64,000 nt of DNA from the NCBI RefSeq assembly GCF_029360725.1, contig NZ_JARKMY010000002.1:310001-374000 (forward strand). The letters run 5' to 3'. Below the pieces are notes generated by a model, which worked only from the letters and a program-made list of their open reading frames with translations, ran no database searches and was not told the DNA's origin. This document shows, one piece after another, positions 28,119-36,214 of the stretch. Each line of letters starts with the position of its first letter. Position 1 is the first letter of the stretch. The position numbers and the translations under genes were made by a program. Origin of the DNA: Chryseolinea sp. H1M3-3 (GTDB lineage: Bacteria; Bacteroidota; Bacteroidia; Cytophagales; Cyclobacteriaceae).

Positions 28119-29363
28119 ATGAGCGAAAAGATTGATGTCTTAGTAATTGGCGCCGGACCTGCTGGATCGGTTTCTGCTTCGATGATTCATCAGGCAGGCT
28201 ATTCGGTGCGTGTTGTTGAACGGGAGAAATTTCCTCGATTTGTAATTGGTGAAAGTTTGTTGCCCCGTTGTATGGAAGTGTTGGACGATGCCAAATTTCT
28301 GGACGCGATTAAAGCAAAGAATTTTCAGGAAAAATCCGGCGCGAAATTCATGAAAGAAGATAAGATCGCAGATTTTAATTTCTCTGATCAATTTTCAAAA
28401 GGGTGGACCTGGACATGGCAGGTTCAACGTGCCGAGTTTGACTTGACCCTGATAACAGAAGTGGAGAAAATGGGCGTCCCTGTTAACTTCGAAACCACTG
28501 TTACAGCGATTGAATTTTTTGAAGATGAAAGTTCAGTAACCACCGTCCAACGCAAGGATGGTTCTACTGAAAAAATTTCTGCGCGATACATCGTAGATGC
28601 CAGCGGATACGGGCGTGTTATTCCGCGATTGTTCAATTTGGACAAACCGTCAAACCTGGATCCGCGCAAAGCTGTATTTGCACATGTACAAGATAAACGC
28701 AGAAACAATTACGACGAGCCCAACCGTATCATCGCCGTCATGTATGCGCCCGGTGTCTGGACCTGGATTATACCTTTTTCAACCGGAGTTACATCCCTGG
28801 GTTTCGTCGGGAGCTACGACTTCTTCAAAACATTACCAGAAAGTCAGGCAGACCAATTTAAAACTTGCATAAATGGCAATCCGTATTTGAAAAAGAGATT
28901 TGGCGATGCGGAATGGGTTTTTGAACCGCGTAAGTTAGAAGCATGGTCAGCAACAACCGACAAGTTTTATGGTAATGGTTTTGTGCTGACCGGAAACGTG
29001 ACGGAGTTTCTCGATCCGATATTTTCATCAGGTGTGATGTTTGCAACAGTATCGAGCCACACAGCCAGTAAGTTGGTGATCCGGAAACTAAAAGGAGAAA
29101 CCCTTGATTGGGATAATGACTATACTAACTTCATCAGACAAGGTGTGGATACTTTCCGTACGTTTGTCATGGCTTGGTATGATGGTACTTTAGAGAAGAT
29201 TTTCTTTTCTAAAAATCCGGATCCGGAAATCAAACGTCAAATTTGTTCGGTGTTGGCAGGATATGTATGGGATAAGAATAATCCTTACGTTCGCGATCAT
29301 GGTACGGCACTGAAACGACTGGCGAAACTAATCGACGTTCAGGAAAAACTGTCTTCTCTTTAG
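28119..29363 (+). CDS. FAD-dependent oxidoreductase, halogenase-like
   Basis: 414 residues with the FAD motif GAGPAG at 11-16, GESLLPRCMEVLDD at 44-57 and the sequence WTWIIP at 214-219, which fits WxWxIP, the hallmark of flavin-dependent halogenases. A Lys in KSGAKF (72-77) could be the haloamine lysine by position, but this is uncertain. It may chlorinate or hydroxylate the aryl ring; ring-chlorinated flexirubins are known. A flavin reductase partner is not in the locus. Hydroxylase activity is the main alternative. Confidence 0.8.
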   Translation: MSEKIDVLVIGAGPAGSVSASMIHQAGYSVRVVEREKFPRFVIGESLLPRCMEVLDDAKFLDAIKAKNFQEKSGAKFMKEDKIADFNFSDQFSKGWTWTWQVQRAEFDLTLITEVEKMGVPVNFETTVTAIEFFEDESSVTTVQRKDGSTEKISARYIVDASGYGRVIPRLFNLDKPSNLDPRKAVFAHVQDKRRNNYDEPNRIIAVMYAPGVWTWIIPFSTGVTSLGFVGSYDFFKTLPESQADQFKTCINGNPYLKKRFGDAEWVFEPRKLEAWSATTDKFYGNGFVLTGNVTEFLDPIFSSGVMFATVSSHTASKLVIRKLKGETLDWDNDYTNFIRQGVDTFRTFVMAWYDGTLEKIFFSKNPDPEIKRQICSVLAGYVWDKNNPYVRDHGTALKRLAKLIDVQEKLSSL

Positions 29364-29453
29364 GTGCAGCGGCACATAAAGCTTCAAGCATTGAACCTAA
29401 CATCCGCATGACCATACGCTTGAGAACAAACCTTAGCTCACGGGCTTAACACA

Positions 29454-30086
29454 ATGATTTATATTAATCGCTTTGCGCATATTCGTAATCGTGCAGTTTT
29501 CAGAATGGGCGAGTTGGTCTGCCGGGACATAAGGGGTAGCCTTGACGACTTCTTAATAAGTGCCTTTGAGGGACTTGGAATAAATTACCCCAAGTACTAC
29601 AAGATGGATGCATCCTCAAAACTTGGTTTCCTGGGAACTGAGATGCTTTTAAATAACCTTAGACTTGAAGATGATTACAAACCCGAAGAGGTGGCCTTAA
29701 TATTGTCGAACGCTCATGGCAGTTTAGATACGGATCTACGGTTTTTTGAATCCACGAAAACAATGGCAAGTCCCGCGTTGTTCGTGTATACATTACCAAA
29801 CATCGTCGCCGGCGAAATTTGTATCCGGAATAATATCAAGGGCGAAAATGCATTTTTTGTTTCGCCCAGGTTTGATGTAAAACAAATGCACGATTATGTT
29901 GAAATGGTGATGACTTCCGACAAAACGAAGGCCTGTATTGCAGGTTGGGTAGACGTTATGGGGAGTCAACACGATGTTTTCTTATATTTGACAGAGAAAA
30001 AGAAAAGAGAGAACGCGTTGGAACATACTGCGGTTCAACTACAAAAACTTTATCAGTTGAAAGAATATGGAACAGTTGATAGCTGA
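29454..30086 (+). CDS. Half-length degenerate ketosynthase-like protein
   Basis: 210 residues resembling only the N-terminal half of a ketosynthase: LILSNAHGSLDTD, PALFVYTLPNIVAGEICIRNNIKGEN and a GWVDVMG strand are KS core elements. The nucleophile position after KGENAFFV has no Cys, and the C-terminal half with both His is missing. It cannot condense on its own; a structural or protein-interaction role is likely. It overlaps the next ACP gene by 20 nt, so the two are translationally coupled. Genes of this kind occur in Bacteroidota pigment loci, so it is probably not simple decay. Confidence 0.72.
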   Translation: MIYINRFAHIRNRAVFRMGELVCRDIRGSLDDFLISAFEGLGINYPKYYKMDASSKLGFLGTEMLLNNLRLEDDYKPEEVALILSNAHGSLDTDLRFFESTKTMASPALFVYTLPNIVAGEICIRNNIKGENAFFVSPRFDVKQMHDYVEMVMTSDKTKACIAGWVDVMGSQHDVFLYLTEKKKRENALEHTAVQLQKLYQLKEYGTVDS

Positions 30087-30324
30087 TCTCAAGAGACAAA
30101 TAATAGAAGCGCTCAATTTAAAGCACCTTAAGCCAGAGGATATTGGCGATGATCAGCCCCTGTTTGTGGATGGTTTGGGATTGGATTCCATCGATGCGTT
30201 GGAGCTCATAGTACTGCTGCAGCAGCATTACAACATCAAACTGGCTAACCCGCAGGACGGACCGCAGATATTTAAATCGGTGAAGAGTATAGCGGAGTAT
30301 ATCACGGCTAATCAACCAAAATAA
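30067..30324 (+). CDS. Acyl carrier protein (second of the locus)
   Basis: 85 residues, with the 4'-phosphopantetheine Ser41 in GLGLDSIDALELIVLL. Clearly different from the first ACP (DSI, not DSL; different helix II). Two ACPs also occur in the E. coli aryl polyene system. Lies between the half-KS gene (overlap) and the KS gene (1-nt gap). Confidence 0.93.
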   Translation: MEQLIADLKRQIIEALNLKHLKPEDIGDDQPLFVDGLGLDSIDALELIVLLQQHYNIKLANPQDGPQIFKSVKSIAEYITANQPK

Positions 30325-30325
30325 T

Positions 30326-31525
30326 TTGGAAGAACGCGTTCACGTAGCTGGCGTTGGAGTAATTTCTGCCATTGGAACTTCCGTGGGAGAAACACTTCAA
30401 TCCTTTCGAAACCAAGCTTCGGGCATCGATCATATTACCCTGTTTGACTCTGTCTACCGCGATAAACTTCCTGTCGGAGAAGTTAAAGTCACTAACAAGT
30501 CCCTTTGCGAAAAGCTTTCACTCAGGCCTCACGTTACGCGTACTGCTTTACTGGGGACACATGCTGCACGCGAAGCGGTAAAAAATGCAGGAATTGATTT
30601 AAAGAAATGGAGAACAGGTCTTATCTCAGCCACAACGGTTGGTGGTATGGATAAAACCGAAAACTTTTTTATTGATTTTAAAAAAGATCCAAAAAAAGGG
30701 AGACTGCGTGAAGTGGTGAATCATGAATGTGGCAAAACAACGGAACTAATTGCTGACGACCTGGGTGTAAAGGGTTTTATTTCTACGATCAACACGGCTT
30801 GCTCTTCGTCAGTTAATGCAATAGCCCTTGGAGTCCGTCTCATCAGGCATAACCAACTGGATGTTGTTGTTGCCGGCGGTACAGACGCACTTTCTAAATT
30901 TACGTTGAACGGTTTTAATAGTCTCATGATCCTGGATACACAACCTTGCCGCCCGTTTGATGCCGGTCGTAATGGATTGAATTTAGGAGAAGGTGCGGGC
31001 TTTGTTGTATTAATTTCTGAGCGGCTTAAAAGTGCATTAAAAACGAATTGTGTTGCGCATGTAAGTGGGTATGGAAATACAAACGATGCTTATCACCAAA
31101 CTGCTTCTTCACCTGAAGGCCGCGGATCATACGGTGCAATGCAAAAAGCCCTGGCCATGAGTGCGCTTAACCCAACCGATATTGACTATATCAATCTTCA
31201 CGGTACGGGCACACTGAATAATGATCTATCGGAAGGAACTGCGATTTCCCGTTTGTATGGAAATCATTATCCAAAGCTAAGCTCAACAAAGGCATTTACC
31301 GGACACACGCTCGGGGCCAGTGGTGGAGTGGAGGCAGTGTTTTCAATCATAGCTATTGAAAATCAATGCGTGTTTCCTAATCTTCGATTTGAAAAGCCAA
31401 TTCCTGAAATCAATATTACGCCGCAAAAGAATTTCGAAGAAGGGATAAAAATTAAACACGTGATGAGCAACTCATTCGGTTTCGGAGGCAATTGTTCATC
31501 GATCATATTTTCTAAGAATGAATAA
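30326..31525 (+). CDS. Beta-ketoacyl synthase, ApeO-like elongating subunit
   Basis: 399 residues starting at TTG one base after the ACP stop. Full triad: Cys159 (NTACSSSVNAIAL), His292 (LHGTGTLNND), Lys322 and His327 (TKAFTGHTLGASGG). It is followed by a catalytically dead KS-like gene, the standard KS-alpha/chain-length-factor arrangement of type II PKS, and is likely the main elongating enzyme of the polyene. Confidence 0.92.
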   Translation: MEERVHVAGVGVISAIGTSVGETLQSFRNQASGIDHITLFDSVYRDKLPVGEVKVTNKSLCEKLSLRPHVTRTALLGTHAAREAVKNAGIDLKKWRTGLISATTVGGMDKTENFFIDFKKDPKKGRLREVVNHECGKTTELIADDLGVKGFISTINTACSSSVNAIALGVRLIRHNQLDVVVAGGTDALSKFTLNGFNSLMILDTQPCRPFDAGRNGLNLGEGAGFVVLISERLKSALKTNCVAHVSGYGNTNDAYHQTASSPEGRGSYGAMQKALAMSALNPTDIDYINLHGTGTLNNDLSEGTAISRLYGNHYPKLSSTKAFTGHTLGASGGVEAVFSIIAIENQCVFPNLRFEKPIPEINITPQKNFEEGIKIKHVMSNSFGFGGNCSSIIFSKNE

Positions 31526-31596
31526 GCAAAGCCATTGTCAATATTTGATAGGTAATAACTTTGCTTATTAAGGTTTAACTCATAACATCTCAGGCA

Positions 31597-32652
31597 ATGA
31601 CGACATACATCAAAGGCATGGGCAATATATCACCTCAGCAAACCTGGGATGATAGTGTATTGCTGAACAAGCCTTTGGTTTATCACGACGACAAACTTAA
31701 ATGTCATGAGCCTGATTACACACAGTATATCGACCCGAAACAACTCCGTCGGATGAGTCGTGTAATCAAAATGGGTGTTGCTGCCGGTTCCATGGCATTA
31801 AAACAGGCCGGACTATCTGTTCCCAACGGGATCATTACTGGTACTGCCTATGGCTGTCTTGAAGACACCGGGATTTTTTTGAATAAGATGATTGAAAACA
31901 ACGAACATGCTTTAAATCCCACGCCGTTCATTCAATCAACACATAATACAATTGGTTCACAGATTGCTTTGTTGTTGCAATGCCAGGGATATAATCAAAC
32001 CTATACGCAAGGAGCTTTTTCCTTTGAAAGCGCGCTGCTCGATGGGATGCTTGAATTAAAGGACGCCCCTGATCAATCCCTTCTTGTTGGTGGCGTGGAT
32101 GAAATTACTTCGACCAGTCACGCTATTCAACGACGATTTGGCATCTTCAGAAAAGCCATGAATAACATGGATCTCTTTCAATCAAAAGAAAAAGGTACAC
32201 TTAACGGTGAGGGCGCTGCTTATTTCGTCCTTTCAGGAGAAAAAGGGATGAATGACAAAGTATGCATTGAGGCGGTAAAAACTTTGTTTAAGCCAACCGA
32301 ATCAGATTTGCATCATGAAATCATTTCGTTTCTGGAAATGGCATCAGCAAAACCCAATGATATTGATCTGGTGTTAGCAGGTAAAAGCGGTGATCAGAGT
32401 TTTGGTACAGATACAGATAAAATTCTTGAGGCTTTTTTTCCAGCCAGCACCATTGGATTATTTAAACACTTATGCGGCGAATTTCCCACCGCGTCCGCCT
32501 TTGCATTGTGGCTGGGAGCGAAAATTATTCAGGAGAACTACCTTCCTGCTGCAGTTGTTTTCAGAAATAATAGCAGACCGATCAACCGGTTGTTAATTTA
32601 CAATCCGTATTTCGGTACGCATCATTCACTGATATTATTACGGGCATGTTAA
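31597..32652 (+). CDS. Chain-length-factor-like KS (ApeC-like), catalytically dead
   Basis: 351 residues with KS fold markers (TGTAYGCLEDTGIFL near 81, STHNTIGSQIALLLQ near 114) but all catalytic residues changed: the nucleophile position in TQGAFSF is Ala140, the first His region reads GKSGDQSFGTD, and the KxxxGH motif reads KHLCGEF. It should pair with the KS encoded just upstream and help set polyene length. It overlaps the next gene by 7 nt. Confidence 0.86.
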   Translation: MTTYIKGMGNISPQQTWDDSVLLNKPLVYHDDKLKCHEPDYTQYIDPKQLRRMSRVIKMGVAAGSMALKQAGLSVPNGIITGTAYGCLEDTGIFLNKMIENNEHALNPTPFIQSTHNTIGSQIALLLQCQGYNQTYTQGAFSFESALLDGMLELKDAPDQSLLVGGVDEITSTSHAIQRRFGIFRKAMNNMDLFQSKEKGTLNGEGAAYFVLSGEKGMNDKVCIEAVKTLFKPTESDLHHEIISFLEMASAKPNDIDLVLAGKSGDQSFGTDTDKILEAFFPASTIGLFKHLCGEFPTASAFALWLGAKIIQENYLPAAVVFRNNSRPINRLLIYNPYFGTHHSLILLRAC

Positions 32653-33419
32653 ATGCAAAGACGATCAATATTACCTTCCTTGCAATACTCCTCGCAATGA
32701 TCGGGTACGATTGGAGTAGCCAAATGTCTCCCTGGTGGTACGCCGTTCTGCTGATTGTTTACCTGAATATTCAGGCGTATGGTGCATCTGTTTTATCAGC
32801 ACAATTCTTTCTACCGGTAAAGTATCAGGGTGATACCAATTCAAATAAAATTGCGATCACTTTCGACGATGGTCCAATTCCGGTGATGACCGAAAAAGTG
32901 CTTGATATTTTATCCGAATACAAAGCTCCCGCCGCGTTCTTTTGTATCGGAAACCGGGTAAACGACTATCCTGCATTAACGAGACGTATTTACGAGTCCG
33001 GCCATCTAATTGGCAACCATAGTTACTGGCATGGTGCTATGTTCGACTTACAGTCTGCGTATAAAATCGCGAAGGAATTGAAGGACACGGATACAGCTAT
33101 CCAAAATGTTATCCATAAAAAACCAAATTTCTTCAGACCTCCTTTTGGTGTAACAAATCCAATGGTTGCAGCGGCCGTAAAAAAAGGCGGGTATAAAACT
33201 ATTGGCTGGTCAATCCGGTCTTTCGATACAGTTACGAAAAATGGCAGCGTTTTACTGGAACGTGTAACAAGATCATTGAAGGGAGGTGATATAATCCTGT
33301 TTCACGATTATAGTACAACAACTTTGGAAATCTTACCTGCATTTCTGGAGGAGGTAGCAAAGCTTGGATTGAAAATTGTAAGGGTAGACGAATTGCTAAA
33401 GGAAAAAGCGTATGTCTAA
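32646..33419 (+). CDS. NodB-type polysaccharide deacetylase-like protein
   Basis: 257 residues: two hydrophobic N-terminal segments (about 4-20 and 26-46), then a NodB domain with TFDDGP (metal Asp, near 76), GNHSYWHG (H-x3-H metal site near 125), RPPFG and FHDYS. Such enzymes remove acetyl groups from amino sugars; in a pigment locus the substrate may be a glycolipid or another ester/amide. All main metal ligands appear present. Overlaps LolA gene by 8 nt. Confidence 0.88.
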   Translation: MLNAKTINITFLAILLAMIGYDWSSQMSPWWYAVLLIVYLNIQAYGASVLSAQFFLPVKYQGDTNSNKIAITFDDGPIPVMTEKVLDILSEYKAPAAFFCIGNRVNDYPALTRRIYESGHLIGNHSYWHGAMFDLQSAYKIAKELKDTDTAIQNVIHKKPNFFRPPFGVTNPMVAAAVKKGGYKTIGWSIRSFDTVTKNGSVLLERVTRSLKGGDIILFHDYSTTTLEILPAFLEEVAKLGLKIVRVDELLKEKAYV

Positions 33420-34062
33420 AAACAACAGCCTGCACAGGTTTTTATTGACGATGCTGTTTTGTGTTTTTGTAACAAGTGTTGATGCACAATATGCCGGTTA
33501 TAAACCTGTAAGCGATTTGCCTTCCTTTAAAAAGAAATTCGCTACTGAGTCAGCCAAGGTTAAATCCATAACCAGTGATTTCACCCAGGAGAAAATCCTT
33601 ATGGCGCTGACAGAAAAAATTACATCAACAGGTAAATTTTGGTTCAAAAGAGAAAATCGGGTCAGGATAGAATACATAAAACCGTTCGCCTATCTGATGA
33701 TCATGAATAACGACAAAATGCTGGTAAAGGATAATGATAAAGAAAATAAGATCAATGTAAAATCCAATAGGCTGTTTCAGCAAGTCCATCGCATCATGAT
33801 TGATTGTGTTCAAGGAACAATTCTTGATAGCAAGGATTTTACGACCAGAATTTTTGAGGATGATAAGGTATATTTACTCGAAATGACTCCTTCGTCAAGG
33901 GCGCTCCGTGAATTTTTTCAAACCATTCTGCTTACCGTCGAGAAGAATGATTACTCCGTAAAAACCATTGAGATGAATGAACCTGCCGGCGATAAAACCA
34001 TCATTTCTTTCAAGAATAAAAAATTGAATGAACAAGTCGCTGACGCAGTTTTTGCTCTTTAA
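33412..34062 (+). CDS. LolA-like outer membrane carrier protein
   Basis: 216 residues with a signal peptide (about 1-25, ...TSVDAQ) and the LolA beta-fold pattern: VKSITSDFTQEKILMALTEKITSTGKFWFKRENRVRIEY broken into strands, then KDFTTRIFEDDKVYLLEMTP. It is a periplasmic hydrophobic carrier. A dedicated LolA-like protein is characteristic of aryl polyene/flexirubin loci and probably ferries the lipidated polyene to the outer membrane. Confidence 0.87.
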   Translation: MSKNNSLHRFLLTMLFCVFVTSVDAQYAGYKPVSDLPSFKKKFATESAKVKSITSDFTQEKILMALTEKITSTGKFWFKRENRVRIEYIKPFAYLMIMNNDKMLVKDNDKENKINVKSNRLFQQVHRIMIDCVQGTILDSKDFTTRIFEDDKVYLLEMTPSSRALREFFQTILLTVEKNDYSVKTIEMNEPAGDKTIISFKNKKLNEQVADAVFAL

Positions 34063-34666
34063 TTTTGCTTCCATTGTCTGCCTGGCCTGCGCTTCCGATT
34101 ACAAGCACATGCGAGCTGTTGAGCCAGATGCGACATGCATTTCCAAATTGGCTCCCCGACAGTTCAGTACATCCTGGTACCACGCAAGCGTAGACGTTAT
34201 TGGAAAGCACATCAGTGGTCTGTTGTTAATTAAAAACATGCCTGATAGCGCTTATCGTATTGTATTTACCAATGAAGCCGGGGTTACCTTTTTTGATTTT
34301 GGGTTTTCCAGAGATGGAAAATTTAACGTTTATAACATCATCAACCAATTGAACAAAGGGCCGGTAATTCAAACGTTGCGTAAAGACTTTGAGTTAATTT
34401 TAGGTTTACCGTTTCATACAAAAATATCCCAGGCCTGGACTATGGATGATGATGTTTTTTATGGTGTAACGCAAAAAAAGGAAACGGCCTATTTCATTAC
34501 CAGTAAAGATTGTGCTTCTTTGCGAAGGTTGGAATTGGGCTCTTCGAGGAAACGTAAAGTGACAGTTAATATAACCGGACAGCCGTATCCCACGCCTGAT
34601 AAGATTGAAATAGTGCATAACACATTCGATATGCAGATAAAACTTACCCGCTTCGAAAAAGAATGA
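34028..34666 (+). CDS. Putative lipoprotein of the pigment locus
   Basis: 212 residues. The N-terminus FLLFNFASIVCLACAS is a lipoprotein-like signal with Cys near residues 18-21. The rest is beta-rich (FYGVTQKKETAYFIT, KIEIVHNTFDMQIKLTRFE), resembling DUF3261-like or LolB-like lipoproteins that accompany LolA in these loci; I infer an outer-membrane acceptor role. Overlaps lolA by 35 nt and the next gene by 4 nt. Confidence 0.7.
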   Translation: MNKSLTQFLLFNFASIVCLACASDYKHMRAVEPDATCISKLAPRQFSTSWYHASVDVIGKHISGLLLIKNMPDSAYRIVFTNEAGVTFFDFGFSRDGKFNVYNIINQLNKGPVIQTLRKDFELILGLPFHTKISQAWTMDDDVFYGVTQKKETAYFITSKDCASLRRLELGSSRKRKVTVNITGQPYPTPDKIEIVHNTFDMQIKLTRFEKE

Positions 34667-35031
34667 TTCTGCTCAACGACTTTTATACGATTCTCCAAAG
34701 AGATACTACTCCGGGAACTGTAAAGGCAAAAATTGCCATCAACAAAAAACACCGGATTCTCGAAGGCCATTTTCCTGGTTTACCTGTAGTGCCCGGTGTC
34801 TGCATGTTGCAAATGGTCCGCGAAGTAATGGAGGTAAATACCGGAAAGGAGTTGAACCTGAAAGAAGCTGATAATATGAAATTTCTGTCGGTCATCAATC
34901 CCGAACAACACAATGAGGTTGATGTTAGCATTCACTATACGGAAGATGGAGGTAAATTTTCCATCAATGCAACGCTCTTTGCCGGTACGGTTACTTTTTT
35001 TAAATTAAAAGCAATGCTGCAAACTGCCTGA
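34663..35031 (+). CDS. Hot-dog dehydratase, ApeI-like, Glu replaced by Gln
   Basis: 122 residues with the FabZ-type motif LEGHFPGLPVVPGVCMLQMV. The catalytic His36 (GHFPG) is kept, but the position of the FabZ/FabA acidic residue is Gln50. It is therefore the complement of the hot-dog protein at 24324, which keeps Glu but lacks His. Together they could form an ApeI:ApeP-like heterodimeric dehydratase making the trans double bonds. Confidence 0.85.
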   Translation: MILLNDFYTILQRDTTPGTVKAKIAINKKHRILEGHFPGLPVVPGVCMLQMVREVMEVNTGKELNLKEADNMKFLSVINPEQHNEVDVSIHYTEDGGKFSINATLFAGTVTFFKLKAMLQTA

Positions 35032-35846
35032 TGGTACCTGCTGATGCTAGCGAGATGTTCAAACAAAGAAAGGTATGTATACTCGTACCTACGTACAACA
35101 ATGAACAAACGCTTGAAAACGTATTGCATAGCTTATTGGAATATACGAATCAGATTATAGTTGTAAACGACGGCTCCACAGACTCGACGATAAATATACT
35201 GGCGCAGTTTTCGCAAATCAACGTGGTCAGCTATACGCAAAACAAAGGGAAAGGCCATGCATTGCAAACGGGATTTAAGCATGCTGTAAAACTGGGCTAT
35301 GACTACGCTATCACCATTGATTCTGATGGGCAACATTTTGCGGAAGATCTCAACAAGTTCCTGACAAAACTGGAAAATCATCCTTCTGCAATTATCATAG
35401 GCGCACGCAACATGGATCAGGCTAGCGTGCCTGGTAAAAGTAGTTTTGGAAACAAATTTTCGAATTTCTGGTTTTGGGTAGAAACGGGATTAAGGATGAG
35501 TGATACACAAAGTGGTTATCGTCTTTATCCCGTGCGGTTAATGGAGTCTGCAACTTTTTTTACACGGAAATTTGAGTTTGAAATTGAGGTACTGGTAACA
35601 TCAGCCTGGCGGGGAATTGAGATAACCGAAGTCCCTGTACGGGTGTATTACGCTGGTAAGGAAGAACGTATTTCACATTTTCGTCCTTTTAAAGATTTTA
35701 CGCGCATCAGCATTCTGAATACATTTCTGGTAACCATTGCGTTGCTTTACATCAAACCCCGCGATTTCTTCCGGGGTATTAAAAAAAAAAATTCAGGCAA
35801 GCTGTCTATGAGCAGCTCTTTGATCCGCTCGAAACAGATTGGATAA
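35031..35846 (+). CDS. Family 2 glycosyltransferase (N-terminal part of a split GT2-DUF2062 unit)
   Basis: 271 residues of GT-A fold: ILVPTYNNEQTLENVL, VVNDGSTDST (nucleotide-sugar Asp) and TIDSDGQH (DxD-like), then RMSDTQSGYRLYP. The end of the frame after FFRGIKKK crosses eleven A (35781-35791) and reads an uncharacteristic Ser-rich tail. In the -1 frame the sequence continues directly into DUF2062. The GT2 domain itself is complete. It would add a sugar or polyprenyl-linked group to the product or its lipid carrier. Confidence 0.87.
   Translation: MVPADASEMFKQRKVCILVPTYNNEQTLENVLHSLLEYTNQIIVVNDGSTDSTINILAQFSQINVVSYTQNKGKGHALQTGFKHAVKLGYDYAITIDSDGQHFAEDLNKFLTKLENHPSAIIIGARNMDQASVPGKSSFGNKFSNFWFWVETGLRMSDTQSGYRLYPVRLMESATFFTRKFEFEIEVLVTSAWRGIEITEVPVRVYYAGKEERISHFRPFKDFTRISILNTFLVTIALLYIKPRDFFRGIKKKNSGKLSMSSSLIRSKQIG
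35781..35791 (+). other. A11 homopolymer, possible slippage site
   Basis: Eleven consecutive A. Reading shifts from the GT2 frame (AAA AAA AAA AAT) to the DUF2062 frame (AAA AAA TTC AGG) by -1. Runs of nine or more A are known sites of transcriptional slippage and of ribosomal -1 shifting. Also a typical place for a sequencing indel. Confidence 0.6.
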
Positions 35847-35875
35847 AAAGTTTTTCGGTTGGCTTCGGCGTCTTC

Positions 35876-36211
35876 ATGGGCATTTTTCCGGTCTGGGGTT
35901 TTCAATTAATCATTGCCATAACTTTAGCATTTATTCTTCGGTTAAATAAAGTGCTGGTTATCCTCGCGGCAAACATTAGCATCCCACCGATGATTCCCTT
36001 GATTTTGTTTTTAAGCCATCTTACAGGTGCATTTTGGATGGGCGACCATGCCCAATATATAACTTTTAGCCAGGAAATTACTTTTGATATGATGAAAGCC
36101 AATTTGATACAGTATGCCGTGGGTGCGATCACGTTAGCCTTTGTAGCATGTATTATTTCTACGGCTATAACCTACGTCATGTTAAAAATATTTAAGCGGC
36201 AGAAAGTCTGA
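35876..36211 (+). CDS. DUF2062 membrane domain, likely expressed by frameshift from the GT2 gene
   Basis: From the ATG at 35876 there are 111 residues with two or three membrane helices (MGIFPVWGFQLIIAITLAF and later), the DUF2062 core. In frame before this ATG, coding resemblance clearly continues (FRQAVYEQLFDPLETDWIKS then FSVGFGVF), back to 35783 at the A run, with no ATG, GTG or TTG. The conserved N-terminal helix of DUF2062 is thus outside the ATG-started protein, which argues for translation as a GT2-DUF2062 fusion. Followed by the MMPL gene after 3 nt. Confidence 0.75.
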   Translation: MGIFPVWGFQLIIAITLAFILRLNKVLVILAANISIPPMIPLILFLSHLTGAFWMGDHAQYITFSQEITFDMMKANLIQYAVGAITLAFVACIISTAITYVMLKIFKRQKV

Positions 36212-36214
36212 TAC

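Noticed and set aside
29454-30086. Half-KS as a pseudogene
   Set aside because: No remnant of the missing half follows; the frame is clean and coupled to the ACP gene, so a short functional protein is more likely.
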